Below the pieces are notes generated by a model. The model did no database searches. It was not told the DNA's origin and was given only the letters and a program-made list of their open reading frames with translations. A stretch of 64,000 bases of DNA from Bradyrhizobium sp. SRL28 (lineage in GTDB: Bacteria; Pseudomonadota; Alphaproteobacteria; Rhizobiales; Xanthobacteraceae), in NCBI RefSeq assembly GCF_018596315.1, contig NZ_JAHEAG010000003.1, forward strand, positions 124,001-188,000, written 5' to 3'. Of the stretch, positions 54,314-62,826 are shown one piece after another. The position numbers and the translations under genes were made by a program. Positions within the stretch are counted from its first letter, which is position 1, and the number at the start of each line of letters is the position of its first letter.

Positions 54314-54425
54314 CGTCATTGCCTGCGACAAACGCGAAGCGTTTGCGCAAGGGAGCGAAGCGACGAAGCAATCCGTCTATCCCCGCGGAGAAAGATGGAT
54401 TGCTTCGCTTCGCTCGCAATGACGG
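54314..54425. repeat. REP-like palindrome, CGTCATTGCGAGCG family (copy 2, inverted)
   Basis: Outer arms CGTCATTGCCTGCGACAAAC and GCTCGCAATGACGG; inner arms around AAGCAATCC and GGATTGCTT. Opposite orientation to the copy at 14569. It begins five bases after the aminotransferase stop. Confidence 0.88.
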
Positions 54426-54458
54426 ACAGCGCGATCCTCGCGCACCGATTGTCTCTCT

Positions 54459-54567
54459 CGTCATGGCCGGGCTTGACACGGCCATCCACGTCTTTCTTGT
54501 TCTCGACATCACTCGTTGCTGGCGCGCTTAAGAACGAGGATGCCCGGGACAAGCCCGGGCATGACGG
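54459..54567. repeat. Palindromic repeat, CGTCATGGCCGGGCTTG family
   Basis: CGTCATGGCCGGGCTTGAC and its partner at the right end (GGGACAAGCCCGGGCATGAC) are inverted with a long intervening stretch that carries GGCCATCCACG. It is tandem with the preceding REP element between the aminotransferase and Mpo1-like genes. Confidence 0.8.
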
Positions 54568-54600
54568 TTTCAGTGCGGCTTTCAGGATGACGCCGAGCAC

Positions 54601-55218
54601 TCACGCGTGCTTGACGTGCTTCTCGAGACCCGGATCGATCAGCTCGCCCTTCATGAGAGCCCACGGCGCCTTGTAGTACAGCTTGAGGTCGCTGAAGGGG
54701 TCGGTGAGGATTTTCGTCATCCAGACCAGACCGGTCTCGACATCGCGGATGAAGAACAGATGGACGGTGCGGAACAACAGACCGCCGATGCCGACCGCCA
54801 GCCAGACCTTGGCAACCTGCCGCATGAAGTCGGCGTTCGTTGTCCAGGGCTCGACCAGTCCGAACAGTGTCGGACTGAAAAACAGCACCACCGGCGACAG
54901 CGCCCAGATCGTCATCAGCACGACCTTGCGCTGCAGATTGTAGCCGACCTTGATCTCTTCCTTGTGCTCATGGGTCGCGTGATTGACGTGGTCATAGCCG
55001 CGCGGTTCGAAGAAGAAGTGCCCGGCCTGACGGGTGGTCATCGACACAAGCCAGCCGACCAGCGCCGACACCACGGGATCGAAGAACAGCATCGCATAGG
55101 CGAACAGGAAGCTCGCCGCGCTGACGAAGTGCAGCGACTGGTTGATGCGGCTGTGGTGATAGTAGCGATGGTCGTCCCAGCGCTGGGTTCGCAGTTCCTG
55201 CAGGAAGTTCTTGATCAT
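54601..55218 (-). CDS. Mpo1-like (DUF962-type) membrane protein
   Basis: A 205-aa membrane protein with about four hydrophobic segments and a His-rich set typical of the Mpo1/YGL010w family: HHSRINQSLHFVSAASFLFA, then GHFFFEPRGYDHVNHATHEH. Such proteins are Fe(II)-dependent dioxygenases of 2-hydroxy fatty acids in yeast; the bacterial role is unknown. It sits beside lipid genes (psd, pmtA). The family call is by motif layout only. Confidence 0.6.
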   Translation of the reverse strand: MIKNFLQELRTQRWDDHRYYHHSRINQSLHFVSAASFLFAYAMLFFDPVVSALVGWLVSMTTRQAGHFFFEPRGYDHVNHATHEHKEEIKVGYNLQRKVVLMTIWALSPVVLFFSPTLFGLVEPWTTNADFMRQVAKVWLAVGIGGLLFRTVHLFFIRDVETGLVWMTKILTDPFSDLKLYYKAPWALMKGELIDPGLEKHVKHA

Positions 55219-55342
55219 TCTCTACCCCCAAATTCTTTTCGGGCTTGTGTTTACCGAGATTCGATGTCCGGCATGTGACATCATCATGTTGACATGTGAC
55301 GGCTTGCAGCGACGCGATGACGCAATCCTCAACGGCCGCGCA

Positions 55343-56032
55343 CTAGGCGGCCGCTGCCACGTCGACCTTGCGAAACCGCACCAGGGAGAAATGGCCGAGC
55401 GGCGGCACCAGGCGGCGTTCCGCCAGTTCGATGCCGCGCGCGCCGGCCAGCCATTGCGCATAGCGCGACCAGGCGAACTCGGCGGTGCGGAAGCCGAGCG
55501 GACGGACCACCGGCTGAAGCCGCTGCTCGATGAAACGGCGCATGCCGGCATCGGCGCTGACGCGGGTCAGGATGATGAGTTCGCCGCCCGGCCGCAGCAC
55601 GCGGGCGAATTCGTCGAGCGCCTTTTCAGGGTTCGGCACCGCGGTGACGACATATTGCGCCATCACGACATCGAACGAATCGTCGGGGAATTCGAGGTTT
55701 TCGGCGTCCATCACCGCAAGGCCCTCGACATTCTTCAGGCCGAGCTCGTCGACGCGCTTCTTCGCCTTCTCCAACATTAGCTCCGAAATGTCGGTGCCGA
55801 AGATGCGCAGATGCGGCGCGTATAGCGGCAGCGAAATGCCGGTGCCGACGCCGACTTCGAGCACGCGGCCGCCGATCTTGTTAGTGGCCTGGATCGCCGC
55901 CTTGCGGCCCTTGGAGAACACGCCCCCGAACACGAGGTCGTAAACCGGCGCCCAGCGATCATAGGCCTGCTCGACCGTTTCGCGGTCGAAATCGAGGGTC
56001 CTGCTACTGTCAAGCTTGATGATGTCTGCCAT
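55343..56032 (-). CDS. pmtA: PmtA, phosphatidylethanolamine N-methyltransferase
   Basis: A 229-aa SAM-dependent methyltransferase that converts phosphatidylethanolamine through mono- and dimethyl forms to phosphatidylcholine. The SAM motif VLEVGVGTGISLPLY lies near residue 57, GTDISELMLEKAKKRV near 79, and AQYVVTAVPNPEKALDEFARVLRPGGELI follows. AYDRWAPVYDLVFGGVFSKG near residue 23 is characteristic of rhizobial PmtA. Located between the Mpo1-like gene and a glycosyltransferase, all on the minus strand. Confidence 0.9.
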   Translation of the reverse strand: MADIIKLDSSRTLDFDRETVEQAYDRWAPVYDLVFGGVFSKGRKAAIQATNKIGGRVLEVGVGTGISLPLYAPHLRIFGTDISELMLEKAKKRVDELGLKNVEGLAVMDAENLEFPDDSFDVVMAQYVVTAVPNPEKALDEFARVLRPGGELIILTRVSADAGMRRFIEQRLQPVVRPLGFRTAEFAWSRYAQWLAGARGIELAERRLVPPLGHFSLVRFRKVDVAAAA

Positions 56033-56079
56033 GGTTGGTTCTGCCTTCTCGTCTTACGCGTATGACTGGTTTGATGGTC

Positions 56080-57135
56080 TTAGCTCTGCACAGCGCTCGT
56101 AGCGGGCGCCCGGCGCACCGGCCGCAACGCACGGCTCGGCTGCAGCGCCGTCAGGTTGCCGATGAACTGCCGCGCACTGTTTTCCCAGGAACGCGAAAGC
56201 GCAAAATTCCGGCAAGCCTCGCGCGACATCGTCAGCGCGCGCAGGCACGCGCTGCGCAGATCGGTATCGATCGCGCCGATCGGATGATCGGCAATGACAT
56301 CCTTCGGCCCGGTGACCGGAAATGCCGCGACCGGCGTGCCGCAGGCCAGCGCTTCGAGCTGCACGACACCGAACGTATCTGTGAGGCTCGGAAACACGAA
56401 GACGTCGGCGGCGGCGAGATGCGCGGTCAGGTCCGCACCCTTCTTCTCGCCGAGGAAGATCGCATCAGGATATTGCTTCGCGAGCTGCACCTTCTGCGGT
56501 CCGTCGCCGACGACCACTTTCGATCCCGGCAGGTCGAGCGACAAGAACGCTTCGAGGTTCTTTTCCACCGCGACGCGGCCCATCGTCATGAAGATCGGCC
56601 GCGGCAGATCGAGCGCTGCGGATGTATACGGGTTGAACAGTTCGGTATCGACGCCACGCGTCCAGAAGCCGAGTTTCCGAAAACCGCGCGCGCCGAGTTC
56701 CTGCCGCAGCGAATCGGTCGCGACCATGACTGTGGAAGATGCGGCATGAAAGTGCCGCATCACCGCATAGCCCACGCTGAGCGGGAGTCCGGTGCGGACG
56801 GCGACATATTCGGGAAAGCGCGTCGTATAGGACGTGGTGAACGCAAGCTTGCGGCGGCGGCAATAGGCGCGCACCGCCCAGCCGATCGGCCCTTCGGTCG
56901 CGATGTGGATGGCATCCGGCGCGGCCTCTCCAATCCGCCGCGCGACCTCGCGCCGGTTCGGCAGCGCAATGCGTAAGCCAGGATAGGTCGGCAAGGGCAT
57001 CGAGGGAAAGCCGTCGGGAGTGAGGAAGCTGATATCGGCGCCGAGCGCGGCGGCGCTCTTCGCCAGCGACGTCAGGGTGCGGACCACGCCGTTCACCTGC
57101 GGATGCCACGCATCGGTCGCAATCAGTATCTTCAT
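56080..57135 (-). CDS. GT4-family glycosyltransferase
   Basis: A 351-aa glycosyltransferase family 4 enzyme with an N-terminal domain (MKILIATDAWHPQVNGVVRT) and a C-terminal nucleotide-sugar domain (GRVAVEKNLEAFLSLDLPGS, VVGDGP, DTFGVVQLEALACGTPVAAF). It is a GPI-mannosyl/alpha-mannosyl-type member. Its place directly upstream of pmtA suggests a membrane glycolipid function, by analogy to rhizobial lipid glycosyltransferases. The acceptor is inference. Confidence 0.85.
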   Translation of the reverse strand: MKILIATDAWHPQVNGVVRTLTSLAKSAAALGADISFLTPDGFPSMPLPTYPGLRIALPNRREVARRIGEAAPDAIHIATEGPIGWAVRAYCRRRKLAFTTSYTTRFPEYVAVRTGLPLSVGYAVMRHFHAASSTVMVATDSLRQELGARGFRKLGFWTRGVDTELFNPYTSAALDLPRPIFMTMGRVAVEKNLEAFLSLDLPGSKVVVGDGPQKVQLAKQYPDAIFLGEKKGADLTAHLAAADVFVFPSLTDTFGVVQLEALACGTPVAAFPVTGPKDVIADHPIGAIDTDLRSACLRALTMSREACRNFALSRSWENSARQFIGNLTALQPSRALRPVRRAPATSAVQS

Positions 57136-57263
57136 GTCCCGGACCCGAGATTAATGATTCTCAAATCCGACGTTGGGACATGGATATTTCAAGCGTATGA
57201 CGTCATCGTTCTGTAAGGTTGTTTTTTAAACCCATCTCCACGCTTTTCAGGTAACGTGACAGA

Positions 57264-58661
57264 ATGATGTCAGACCCAAACAACGAACCAGCGCGATCCC
57301 GACGGCGGCGACAGCGGAGGAGCTACGCGCTTCTGATCCTTGCCGCCGGCTTGCTCGCATTCGGCGTCGCCGCCGGCACGCTGTACTACGCGCTGCGGCC
57401 GACCACGCTGCGGATTGCGGTCGGGCCCGCCGGCAGCGAAGACCAGAAACTGGTCCAGTTGATGGCGCAGACGTTTGCGCGCGAGGGCAGCTCGGTGCGG
57501 CTGTCGTTGCTAACGACGGAAGGGGCGGCGGAGAGCATCGCGTTGTTCACCGCCGGCAAGGCCGATCTCGCGGTGGCGCGCGGCGACCTGAACCTGCCTG
57601 AAAATGCCGAGTCGGTCGCCATCCTGCGCAAGAACGTCGTCGTGCTGTGGGCGCCTTCCGGCCTTCCCGCCAAAGGCTCGAAGAAGCAGCCGACACCCAA
57701 GATCAAGAGTCTCGACGAACTCGCCGGCCACCGCGTCGGCGTGATCGGGCGGACGCAGGCCAATGTCACGTTGCTGCGCAGTATTCTGAAAGAGTCCGGT
57801 ATCAATCCCGACAAGGTCACGATCAGCCAGTTCGCCACCGACAAGATCGGCGAAATGGCGCGTGACCAGACGATTGACGCCTTCATGGCGGTCGGCCCGC
57901 TCAAGAGCAAGATCACCGTGGACGCGATCGCGGCGACGGCGACCGCGCGCGGCGAGCCGAAATTCCTGTCGGTCGACGTTGCGGACGCGATCGCGAAAAA
58001 GAACCCGATCTACGAATCCGAGGAAATTCCCGCCAGCATCTTCGGCTCCTCGCCGCAGCGGCCGGAAGACAAGGTCGATACGGTTGCCGTCAACCACCTG
58101 ATCATCGCGCCGAAGTCGTTGTCGGAAACGGCCGTCGCCGCCTTCGCCCGCCAGCTCTTCACCAACCGCCAGCAGCTCGCGCGCGAATTGCCGACCGCCT
58201 CGCAGATCGAAAAGCCTGACACCGACAAGGACGCCGCGTTGCCGGCGCATGCGGGAGCGGCCGCCTATATCGACGGCAACGAGCGAACGTTCCTCGAAAA
58301 ATACACCGACTACATCTGGTTCGCAGTCCTGATCATCTCGGGGTTGGGATCGGTCGGCGCCTGGTTCAAGCACTACTGGAACAGAGACGAACGCGAGGTG
58401 TATGTCGGCCATCGCGATGAACTGCTCGACCTGATTTCCAGGGTACGCAAGGCGGAAACGCCGGAAGAGCTGGCAGAGATGCAGAACACAGCCGACGGCA
58501 TATTGCGTCACGCGCTCGATTGCTATGACGACGGCGCAGTCGAGGACGGCGACCTGTCGGTGATCGGGCTCGCGCTCGAGCAATTCCATCACGCAGTCGC
58601 CGACCGCCGCACCGTGCTCAGCGCCGGCGAAGCCGGCATGCCGCGAATGCGCGCCGGCTAG
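57264..58661 (+). CDS. TAXI-type solute-binding protein with membrane anchors
   Basis: A 465-aa protein of the TAXI/NMT1-like periplasmic binding family. It has an Arg-rich N-terminus, then a membrane segment (about residues 21-43), then the binding domain (LRIAVGPAGSEDQKLVQLMA, GKADLAVARGDLNLPENAES, AGHRVGVIGRTQANVTLLRS). A second membrane segment (about residues 353-370) and a cytoplasmic helical tail of about 95 residues follow. The tail and second segment are unusual for a simple binding protein and suggest a membrane-tethered sensor. Confidence 0.83.
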   Translation: MMSDPNNEPARSRRRRQRRSYALLILAAGLLAFGVAAGTLYYALRPTTLRIAVGPAGSEDQKLVQLMAQTFAREGSSVRLSLLTTEGAAESIALFTAGKADLAVARGDLNLPENAESVAILRKNVVVLWAPSGLPAKGSKKQPTPKIKSLDELAGHRVGVIGRTQANVTLLRSILKESGINPDKVTISQFATDKIGEMARDQTIDAFMAVGPLKSKITVDAIAATATARGEPKFLSVDVADAIAKKNPIYESEEIPASIFGSSPQRPEDKVDTVAVNHLIIAPKSLSETAVAAFARQLFTNRQQLARELPTASQIEKPDTDKDAALPAHAGAAAYIDGNERTFLEKYTDYIWFAVLIISGLGSVGAWFKHYWNRDEREVYVGHRDELLDLISRVRKAETPEELAEMQNTADGILRHALDCYDDGAVEDGDLSVIGLALEQFHHAVADRRTVLSAGEAGMPRMRAG

Positions 58662-59141
58662 GCCTGATTGGATCGGCCGGCTTTTCTCTCGTTCAACTCA
58701 CTTGCCTGATCCGGCGCAGCCAGAGCGCTTCTTCCTTCTCCCTTGTGGGAGAAGGTGGCCATAGGCGGCCTTCGGCCGCCGTTCTTCAAGAACGCCGATG
58801 CTTGGCGTCGGCTATGCGCAGTCCGCGACGGATAAGGGGTCTGTCTCCGCGGAGAGAACCCCTCACCCGTCTCGCCGCCGCTACGCGGCCATAGCCGATG
58901 CCAAGCATCGGCGTCCTCTTGTAAGTACGGCGGCCGACGGCCGCCTATGCTGAGCTTCTCCCACAAGGGAGAGGGAACCGGTCCAGCCGGGTCCGTCAAC
59001 GAAACCTTAATGAAACAATTCCCTAACGCCACGAAACCATTTTGGCGATTTCGTGCAAATGTCCTGAAACGGTTCACCGGTACAGGTTTCCCAACGACGC
59101 GCCGAGAACGGCGCGACAAAAATTTAAAACAGGGGCGACCA
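58662..59141. other. Intergenic region dominated by a composite repeat
   Basis: 480 bases holding the palindromic block at 58731-58977. The remaining bases before the L,D-transpeptidase gene should hold its promoter, but no clear -35/-10 pair can be placed. Confidence 0.5.
58731..58977. repeat. Long composite palindrome
   Basis: Outer arms TTCTCCCTTGTGGGAGAAGG and CTTCTCCCACAAGGGAGAGG are inverted. Nested arms GGCGGCCTTCGGCCGCCG and CGGCGGCCGACGGCCGCC, and an inner pair around GCCGATGCTTGGCGTCGGC and GCCGATGCCAAGCATCGGC, fold the whole 247 bases into a multi-branched structure. It looks like a full-length mobile palindromic unit. Confidence 0.85.
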
Positions 59142-59825
59142 ATGTTTCATTCATTTAGCCTGACCACCCGCTTTGCTGCCGCCGCTTTTGGTGCGCTGGC
59201 GATCGGCGCAACCGCATTTTCCGCACCTGCCGCCGCGGCTCCGCTGCCGCTGTTTCCGTTTTTCCTGCCGCAGATCGAAGCAGCCCCGCCGCCGGTGCAG
59301 GCTGTGCCCCGCGATGAAGAAGACCGGACGGTCGAGATACCGGCGCGCCTGCGCCGCCAGGTCGTGAACTACTACACCCGCGAGGCGCCGGGCACGATCA
59401 TCATCGATACCCCGAATACCTATCTCTACCTCGTGCTCGGCAACGGCCAGGCGATGCGCTACGGCATCGGCATCGGCCGCGACGGCTTCACCTGGTCCGG
59501 CACGCAGACGATCACCCGCAAGGCCGAATGGCCGGCCTGGACCCCGCCCCCGGAAATGATCGCCCGCCAGCCCTATCTGCCGCGCCACATGGCCGGCGGC
59601 CCGGGTAACCCGCTCGGCGCCCGCGCGATGTATCTCGGCGGCACCATCTATCGCATTCACGGCACCAACGCGCCGGAGACGATCGGCACCCGCGTTTCCT
59701 CGGGCTGCCTCCGCCTCACCAACCAAGACGTCAGCGACCTCTATTCGCGAGTCAACGTCGGCACCAAGGTGATCGTGCTGCCGATGACGGATCGCCGCGC
59801 CGATCTCGGTCGAACCATCCGCTAA
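59142..59825 (+). CDS. L,D-transpeptidase (ErfK/YbiS/YhnG family)
   Basis: A 227-aa protein with a signal peptide (about residues 1-33, MFHSFSLTTRFAAAAFGALA...). The catalytic domain shows IIIDTPNTYLYLVLGNGQAM early, then IHGTNAPETIGTRVSSGCLR with the catalytic His and the SGC cysteine. L,D-transpeptidases form 3-3 cross-links or attach proteins to peptidoglycan in the periplasm. GGGG at good spacing precedes the ATG at 59142, and the longer reading upstream has no similarity. A terminator follows. Confidence 0.92.
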   Translation: MFHSFSLTTRFAAAAFGALAIGATAFSAPAAAAPLPLFPFFLPQIEAAPPPVQAVPRDEEDRTVEIPARLRRQVVNYYTREAPGTIIIDTPNTYLYLVLGNGQAMRYGIGIGRDGFTWSGTQTITRKAEWPAWTPPPEMIARQPYLPRHMAGGPGNPLGARAMYLGGTIYRIHGTNAPETIGTRVSSGCLRLTNQDVSDLYSRVNVGTKVIVLPMTDRRADLGRTIR

Positions 59826-59850
59826 GCCATTAGTGTTTCTTAATATGAAA

Positions 59851-59876
59851 GCGGCCCCGGCATTCGCCGGGGCCGT
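59851..59876 (+). terminator. Rho-independent terminator
   Basis: CGGCCCCGGC and GCCGGGGCCG pair around ATTC, followed by TTGTGTATT. It lies 26 bases after the L,D-transpeptidase stop. Confidence 0.85.
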
Positions 59877-59972
59877 TGTGTATTGTCCTGATGTCGCGAC
59901 AATGTGTAGTGGCGTCCCCCTCGCCGCCCCTGTAAAATATTGCGGGGCGTTTAAATGGGGTCCGGGGGGACG

Positions 59973-61541
59973 ATGCGTCTGCCGATGCGTCTCAAGACGA
60001 TTACGATCGCGCTCGCGGTCCTCGTCGTTTCGTTTGCCGTCAGCCTGAAGCTGATGGACTTCGTCGCGCCGCGCGCTACGAACCGGCCGCCCGCGCTCGC
60101 CCAATTGCCGCCGCTGCCGCCGGCGCCGCGCGCATCCACCGTGATGGCGCCGATTGCGGTTGCGCTGTCGGCGATCCGCGACGCCGCCGATCGCGGCGCG
60201 CCGCGTAACTTCGCCGGCAAGGCCGACAATCCGATCTCGCAGATCCTGCAGAATGCCGATATCGGCTGGACCGCCGCGCGCGGGCCGATCAGCGCTACCG
60301 GCGCGCAGGATGTGCTGTCGCTGGCGACACCGCTGACGGGCACACTGAACGTAACCGGCTCGCTGTCGGCAAAGGCGACGGGTGCGGTCGGCGACGCCCT
60401 CGGCGGCCTGCTCGGCGGCAACGTCGCGAAACAAATCGGCAGCGTGAACATCAAGAACCTCAACGCCAGCGCCGAGATCAAGGGCAACGTCGTCATATCG
60501 GCGCGGCCGAAGATCGCCGCGAACTGGCGCATCGAGCCCAACCTCGCAGGCCAGGTCAATCTCGGCGACACCAGCCTCACCGTGGCGGGCGCGCGCGTCA
60601 ACGTGCCCGCGCAGGTGAAGCCATTGATCGACAAAAATGTCGCCGAGCAGATCGCGCTGGTGCAGGCGCGCATGCGCAACGATCCGGCCTTCGAACAGAA
60701 CGCGCGTGTGCAATGGGCCAAGGCCTGCCGCTCGATCCCGCTGCAAGGCACGACCGCAGGTTCGACGATGCCGGCGCTGTGGCTGGAATTGCGCCCCATA
60801 CGGGCGATTGCCGCGCAGCCGCGCGTCGACGCCTCGAACCTCACGCTGACGCTCGGCATCGAGGCGGAGACCCGCGTCACACCGGCCGAGACCAAGCCGT
60901 CCTGCCCATTCCCCGCCACGATCGCCATCGTGCCGCCGACGCCGGGACGGGTCGCGATCGCCGTTCCTATCGACATGCCCTTCACCGAGCTCAACAGAAT
61001 CGTGGAAGCGCAGTTCGCCGGAAAGACTTTTCCGGAAGATGGCTCCGGTTCGGTCGACGTCACCGTCAAGCGCGCCAGCGTCGCAGCGTCGGGCGACCGC
61101 CTGTTGATTTCGCTGCTGGTGAGCGCCAAGGAAAAGAAGAGCTTCTTAGGGCTCGGCGGCGAGGCCAATGTGCACATCTGGGGAAGGCCGGTGCTCGATC
61201 AGGCCGAGCAGACGCTGCGGCTGACCGATATCGAACTCGCCGTCGAGTCGGAGGCCGCCTTCGGGCTGCTGGGCGCCGCGGCGCGCGCAGCCATCCCGCA
61301 TCTGCAGAAGACGCTGGCGGAGAAGGCGACCGTCGACCTCAAGCCGTTCGCAAGCAACGCCCAGAAAAAGATTGCGGCCGTGATCGCCGACTTCCAGAAG
61401 AACGAGGACGGCCTGCGGGTCTCGGCCGAGATCAGCAAGCTGCGGCTCGCCGACATCGCCTTCGATTCCAAAACGCTGCGCGTGATCGCCGAAGCCGAAG
61501 GCGCGATCAACGTCTATGTGAGCGCGCTGCCGGCGTTGTGA
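59973..61541 (+). CDS. Exported DUF4403 protein
   Basis: A 522-aa protein with an N-terminal membrane anchor or signal (about residues 5-27, MRLPMRLKTITIALAVLVVS). The rest is a tandem beta-rich DUF4403 body: VMAPIAVALSAIRDAADRGA early, RPIRAIAAQPRVDASNLTLT in the middle, and repeat-like strands to the end. DUF4403 proteins are predicted lipid- or envelope-associated (bridge-like or SMP-type folds have been suggested), without defined function. GGGGGACG precedes the ATG at 59973. Confidence 0.8.
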   Translation: MRLPMRLKTITIALAVLVVSFAVSLKLMDFVAPRATNRPPALAQLPPLPPAPRASTVMAPIAVALSAIRDAADRGAPRNFAGKADNPISQILQNADIGWTAARGPISATGAQDVLSLATPLTGTLNVTGSLSAKATGAVGDALGGLLGGNVAKQIGSVNIKNLNASAEIKGNVVISARPKIAANWRIEPNLAGQVNLGDTSLTVAGARVNVPAQVKPLIDKNVAEQIALVQARMRNDPAFEQNARVQWAKACRSIPLQGTTAGSTMPALWLELRPIRAIAAQPRVDASNLTLTLGIEAETRVTPAETKPSCPFPATIAIVPPTPGRVAIAVPIDMPFTELNRIVEAQFAGKTFPEDGSGSVDVTVKRASVAASGDRLLISLLVSAKEKKSFLGLGGEANVHIWGRPVLDQAEQTLRLTDIELAVESEAAFGLLGAAARAAIPHLQKTLAEKATVDLKPFASNAQKKIAAVIADFQKNEDGLRVSAEISKLRLADIAFDSKTLRVIAEAEGAINVYVSALPAL

Positions 61542-61563
61542 GCCGAGCAGCGCACTCTCACAC

Positions 61564-61674
61564 CGTCATTGCGAGCGAAGCGAAGCAATCCATCTATCCC
61601 CGCAATGACAGATGGGTTGCTTCGTCGCTTCGCTCCCCTGCGCAAAGCTTCGCGTTTGCCGCAGGCAATGACGG
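61564..61674. repeat. REP-like palindrome, CGTCATTGCGAGCG family (copy 3)
   Basis: Same orientation as copy 1 (14569-14682): CGTCATTGCGAGCGAAGCGA at the left, GGCAATGACGG at the right, inner AAGCAATCCATC and GATGGGTTGCTTCG arms. It begins 22 bases after the DUF4403 stop. Confidence 0.9.
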
Positions 61675-61690
61675 CTCAAGATTGGAGTCC

Positions 61691-61778
61691 GTAGGGTGGG
61701 CAAAGCGCAGGCATGCCCACCATTCACGTTTGCTATCCGTTGATGGATGGTGGGCACGCTTCGCTTTGCCCACCCTAC
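61691..61778. repeat. REP-like palindrome, GTAGGGTGGGCAAAGCG family
   Basis: Arms GTAGGGTGGGCAAAGCG and CGCTTTGCCCACCCTAC are perfect reverse complements, with inner arms GGTGGGCA and TGCCCACC. It ends 14 bases before the dodecin stop codon, so it may shape the 3' end of the dodecin mRNA. Confidence 0.92.
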
Positions 61779-61791
61779 ACATTAACCGCCG

Positions 61792-62007
61792 CTACGACCC
61801 CTCGAACTTGAACGAGACGTTCACTTTGGCGCGGTAGGCTTCGACCTTGCCACTGGCGTCCAGTTGCAGATCCAGCTTCACGACCTCGGCGACGCGCAGA
61901 TCGCGCAGCGACGCTCCAGCGCGACCGACCGCGGCGGCAGCGGCCTTTTCCCAGGATTCCGTGCTGGTGCCGATCAGCTCGATGACCTTGTAGACGCTAT
62001 CAGCCAT
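61792..62007 (-). CDS. Dodecin, flavin-binding dodecamer subunit
   Basis: A 71-aa protein with the classical dodecin sequence: VYKVIELIGTSTESWEKAAA near residue 5, then VVKLDLQLDASGKVEAYRAK and the closing VNVSFKFEG. The beta-alpha-beta-beta fold assembles as a dodecamer that stores flavin (riboflavin, FMN) or CoA. Stand-alone gene, with terminators and repeats on both sides. Confidence 0.95.
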   Translation of the reverse strand: MADSVYKVIELIGTSTESWEKAAAAAVGRAGASLRDLRVAEVVKLDLQLDASGKVEAYRAKVNVSFKFEGS

Positions 62008-62129
62008 GTCGTCCTCCGTTGCTTTCAGGCAGGACGCAGGGTGCTCCTGCCGCGAGACAACCTAACATCGGGACGCGCATCGTGAATAGGATGCGCTGCA
62101 CCATTGCGCGAACATGCGTCCACAAAATC

Positions 62130-62164
62130 AAATGGCCGGGCGGCATCACGCCGTCCGGCCATTT
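62130..62164. terminator. Terminator hairpin
   Basis: AAATGGCCGGGCGGC and GCCGTCCGGCCATTT pair with one wobble around ATCAC, flanked by A-runs and T-runs. It lies after the PRC-barrel gene at 62195 (minus strand) and would end its transcript. Confidence 0.88.
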
Positions 62165-62194
62165 TGAGGACGCCTGCTAGTCGAGACCGCGGCC

Positions 62195-62731
62195 TCAATC
62201 GGTCGAGTACTTGAACTCCGGCATCGCCTTCAGCTGCTCCTTCGTCGCGCTAAGCATGGCGTGATCCGGATACCACGGATTCTTTTTGGCTGCCGGGGCA
62301 GGCGCCGTGGTCGCAGCACCGGTCGTCGTCGTGCTCGTTGAAGGCCTTGCGCCGCCGGTCGCAGGTGCGGTCGAGGCGCCGGTATAGGCGATCGGCTCAT
62401 CGACGAACTTCACCTTGTCGATCGGCACCGCAACCAGGTGCTCGCCGACGCCGAGGAAGCCGCCGACGCCGATCACCACGCCTTTGATGTCGCCGCTCTT
62501 GTCGGCCAAGAGATCGTTGATCGATCCGAGGCTTTCGTTGCTGTCGTTATACACGTTCAGGCCGACCAGCTTCGACGTACGCCAGCTGCCCTTGAACGAC
62601 GAGGTATCGGACGCAGCCACAGGCGCGGCAGTGGTGGCGCTGTCGGTCGTTGCCGAAGGACCTTGCGCGAACGCGACACTCGCCAGCAGCGCGGAAGCCG
62701 CGACGCCGGCAACGGCATATTTGGTTAACAT
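62195..62731 (-). CDS. Exported PRC-barrel domain protein
   Basis: A 178-aa protein with a signal peptide (MLTKYAVAGVAASALLASVA) and a PRC-barrel domain at about residues 50-115 (WRTSKLVGLNVYNDSNESLG, SINDLLADKSGDIKGVVIGV, GGFLGVGEHLVAVP). A Thr/Ala-rich linker and a short helix (LSATKEQLKAMPEF) follow. AGGAG precedes the ATG at 62731. PRC-barrel proteins of this group are stress-associated in Bradyrhizobiaceae. Function unknown. Confidence 0.87.
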   Translation of the reverse strand: MLTKYAVAGVAASALLASVAFAQGPSATTDSATTAAPVAASDTSSFKGSWRTSKLVGLNVYNDSNESLGSINDLLADKSGDIKGVVIGVGGFLGVGEHLVAVPIDKVKFVDEPIAYTGASTAPATGGARPSTSTTTTGAATTAPAPAAKKNPWYPDHAMLSATKEQLKAMPEFKYSTD

Positions 62732-62826
62732 ATCGGTTCTCCTCATTTCAGAAACGCACTGAGAAAACCCGGCACTTCAACAAGTGTTCCACGCATTTCG
62801 CATGGAACACGTGCGCCGCACTGCGG

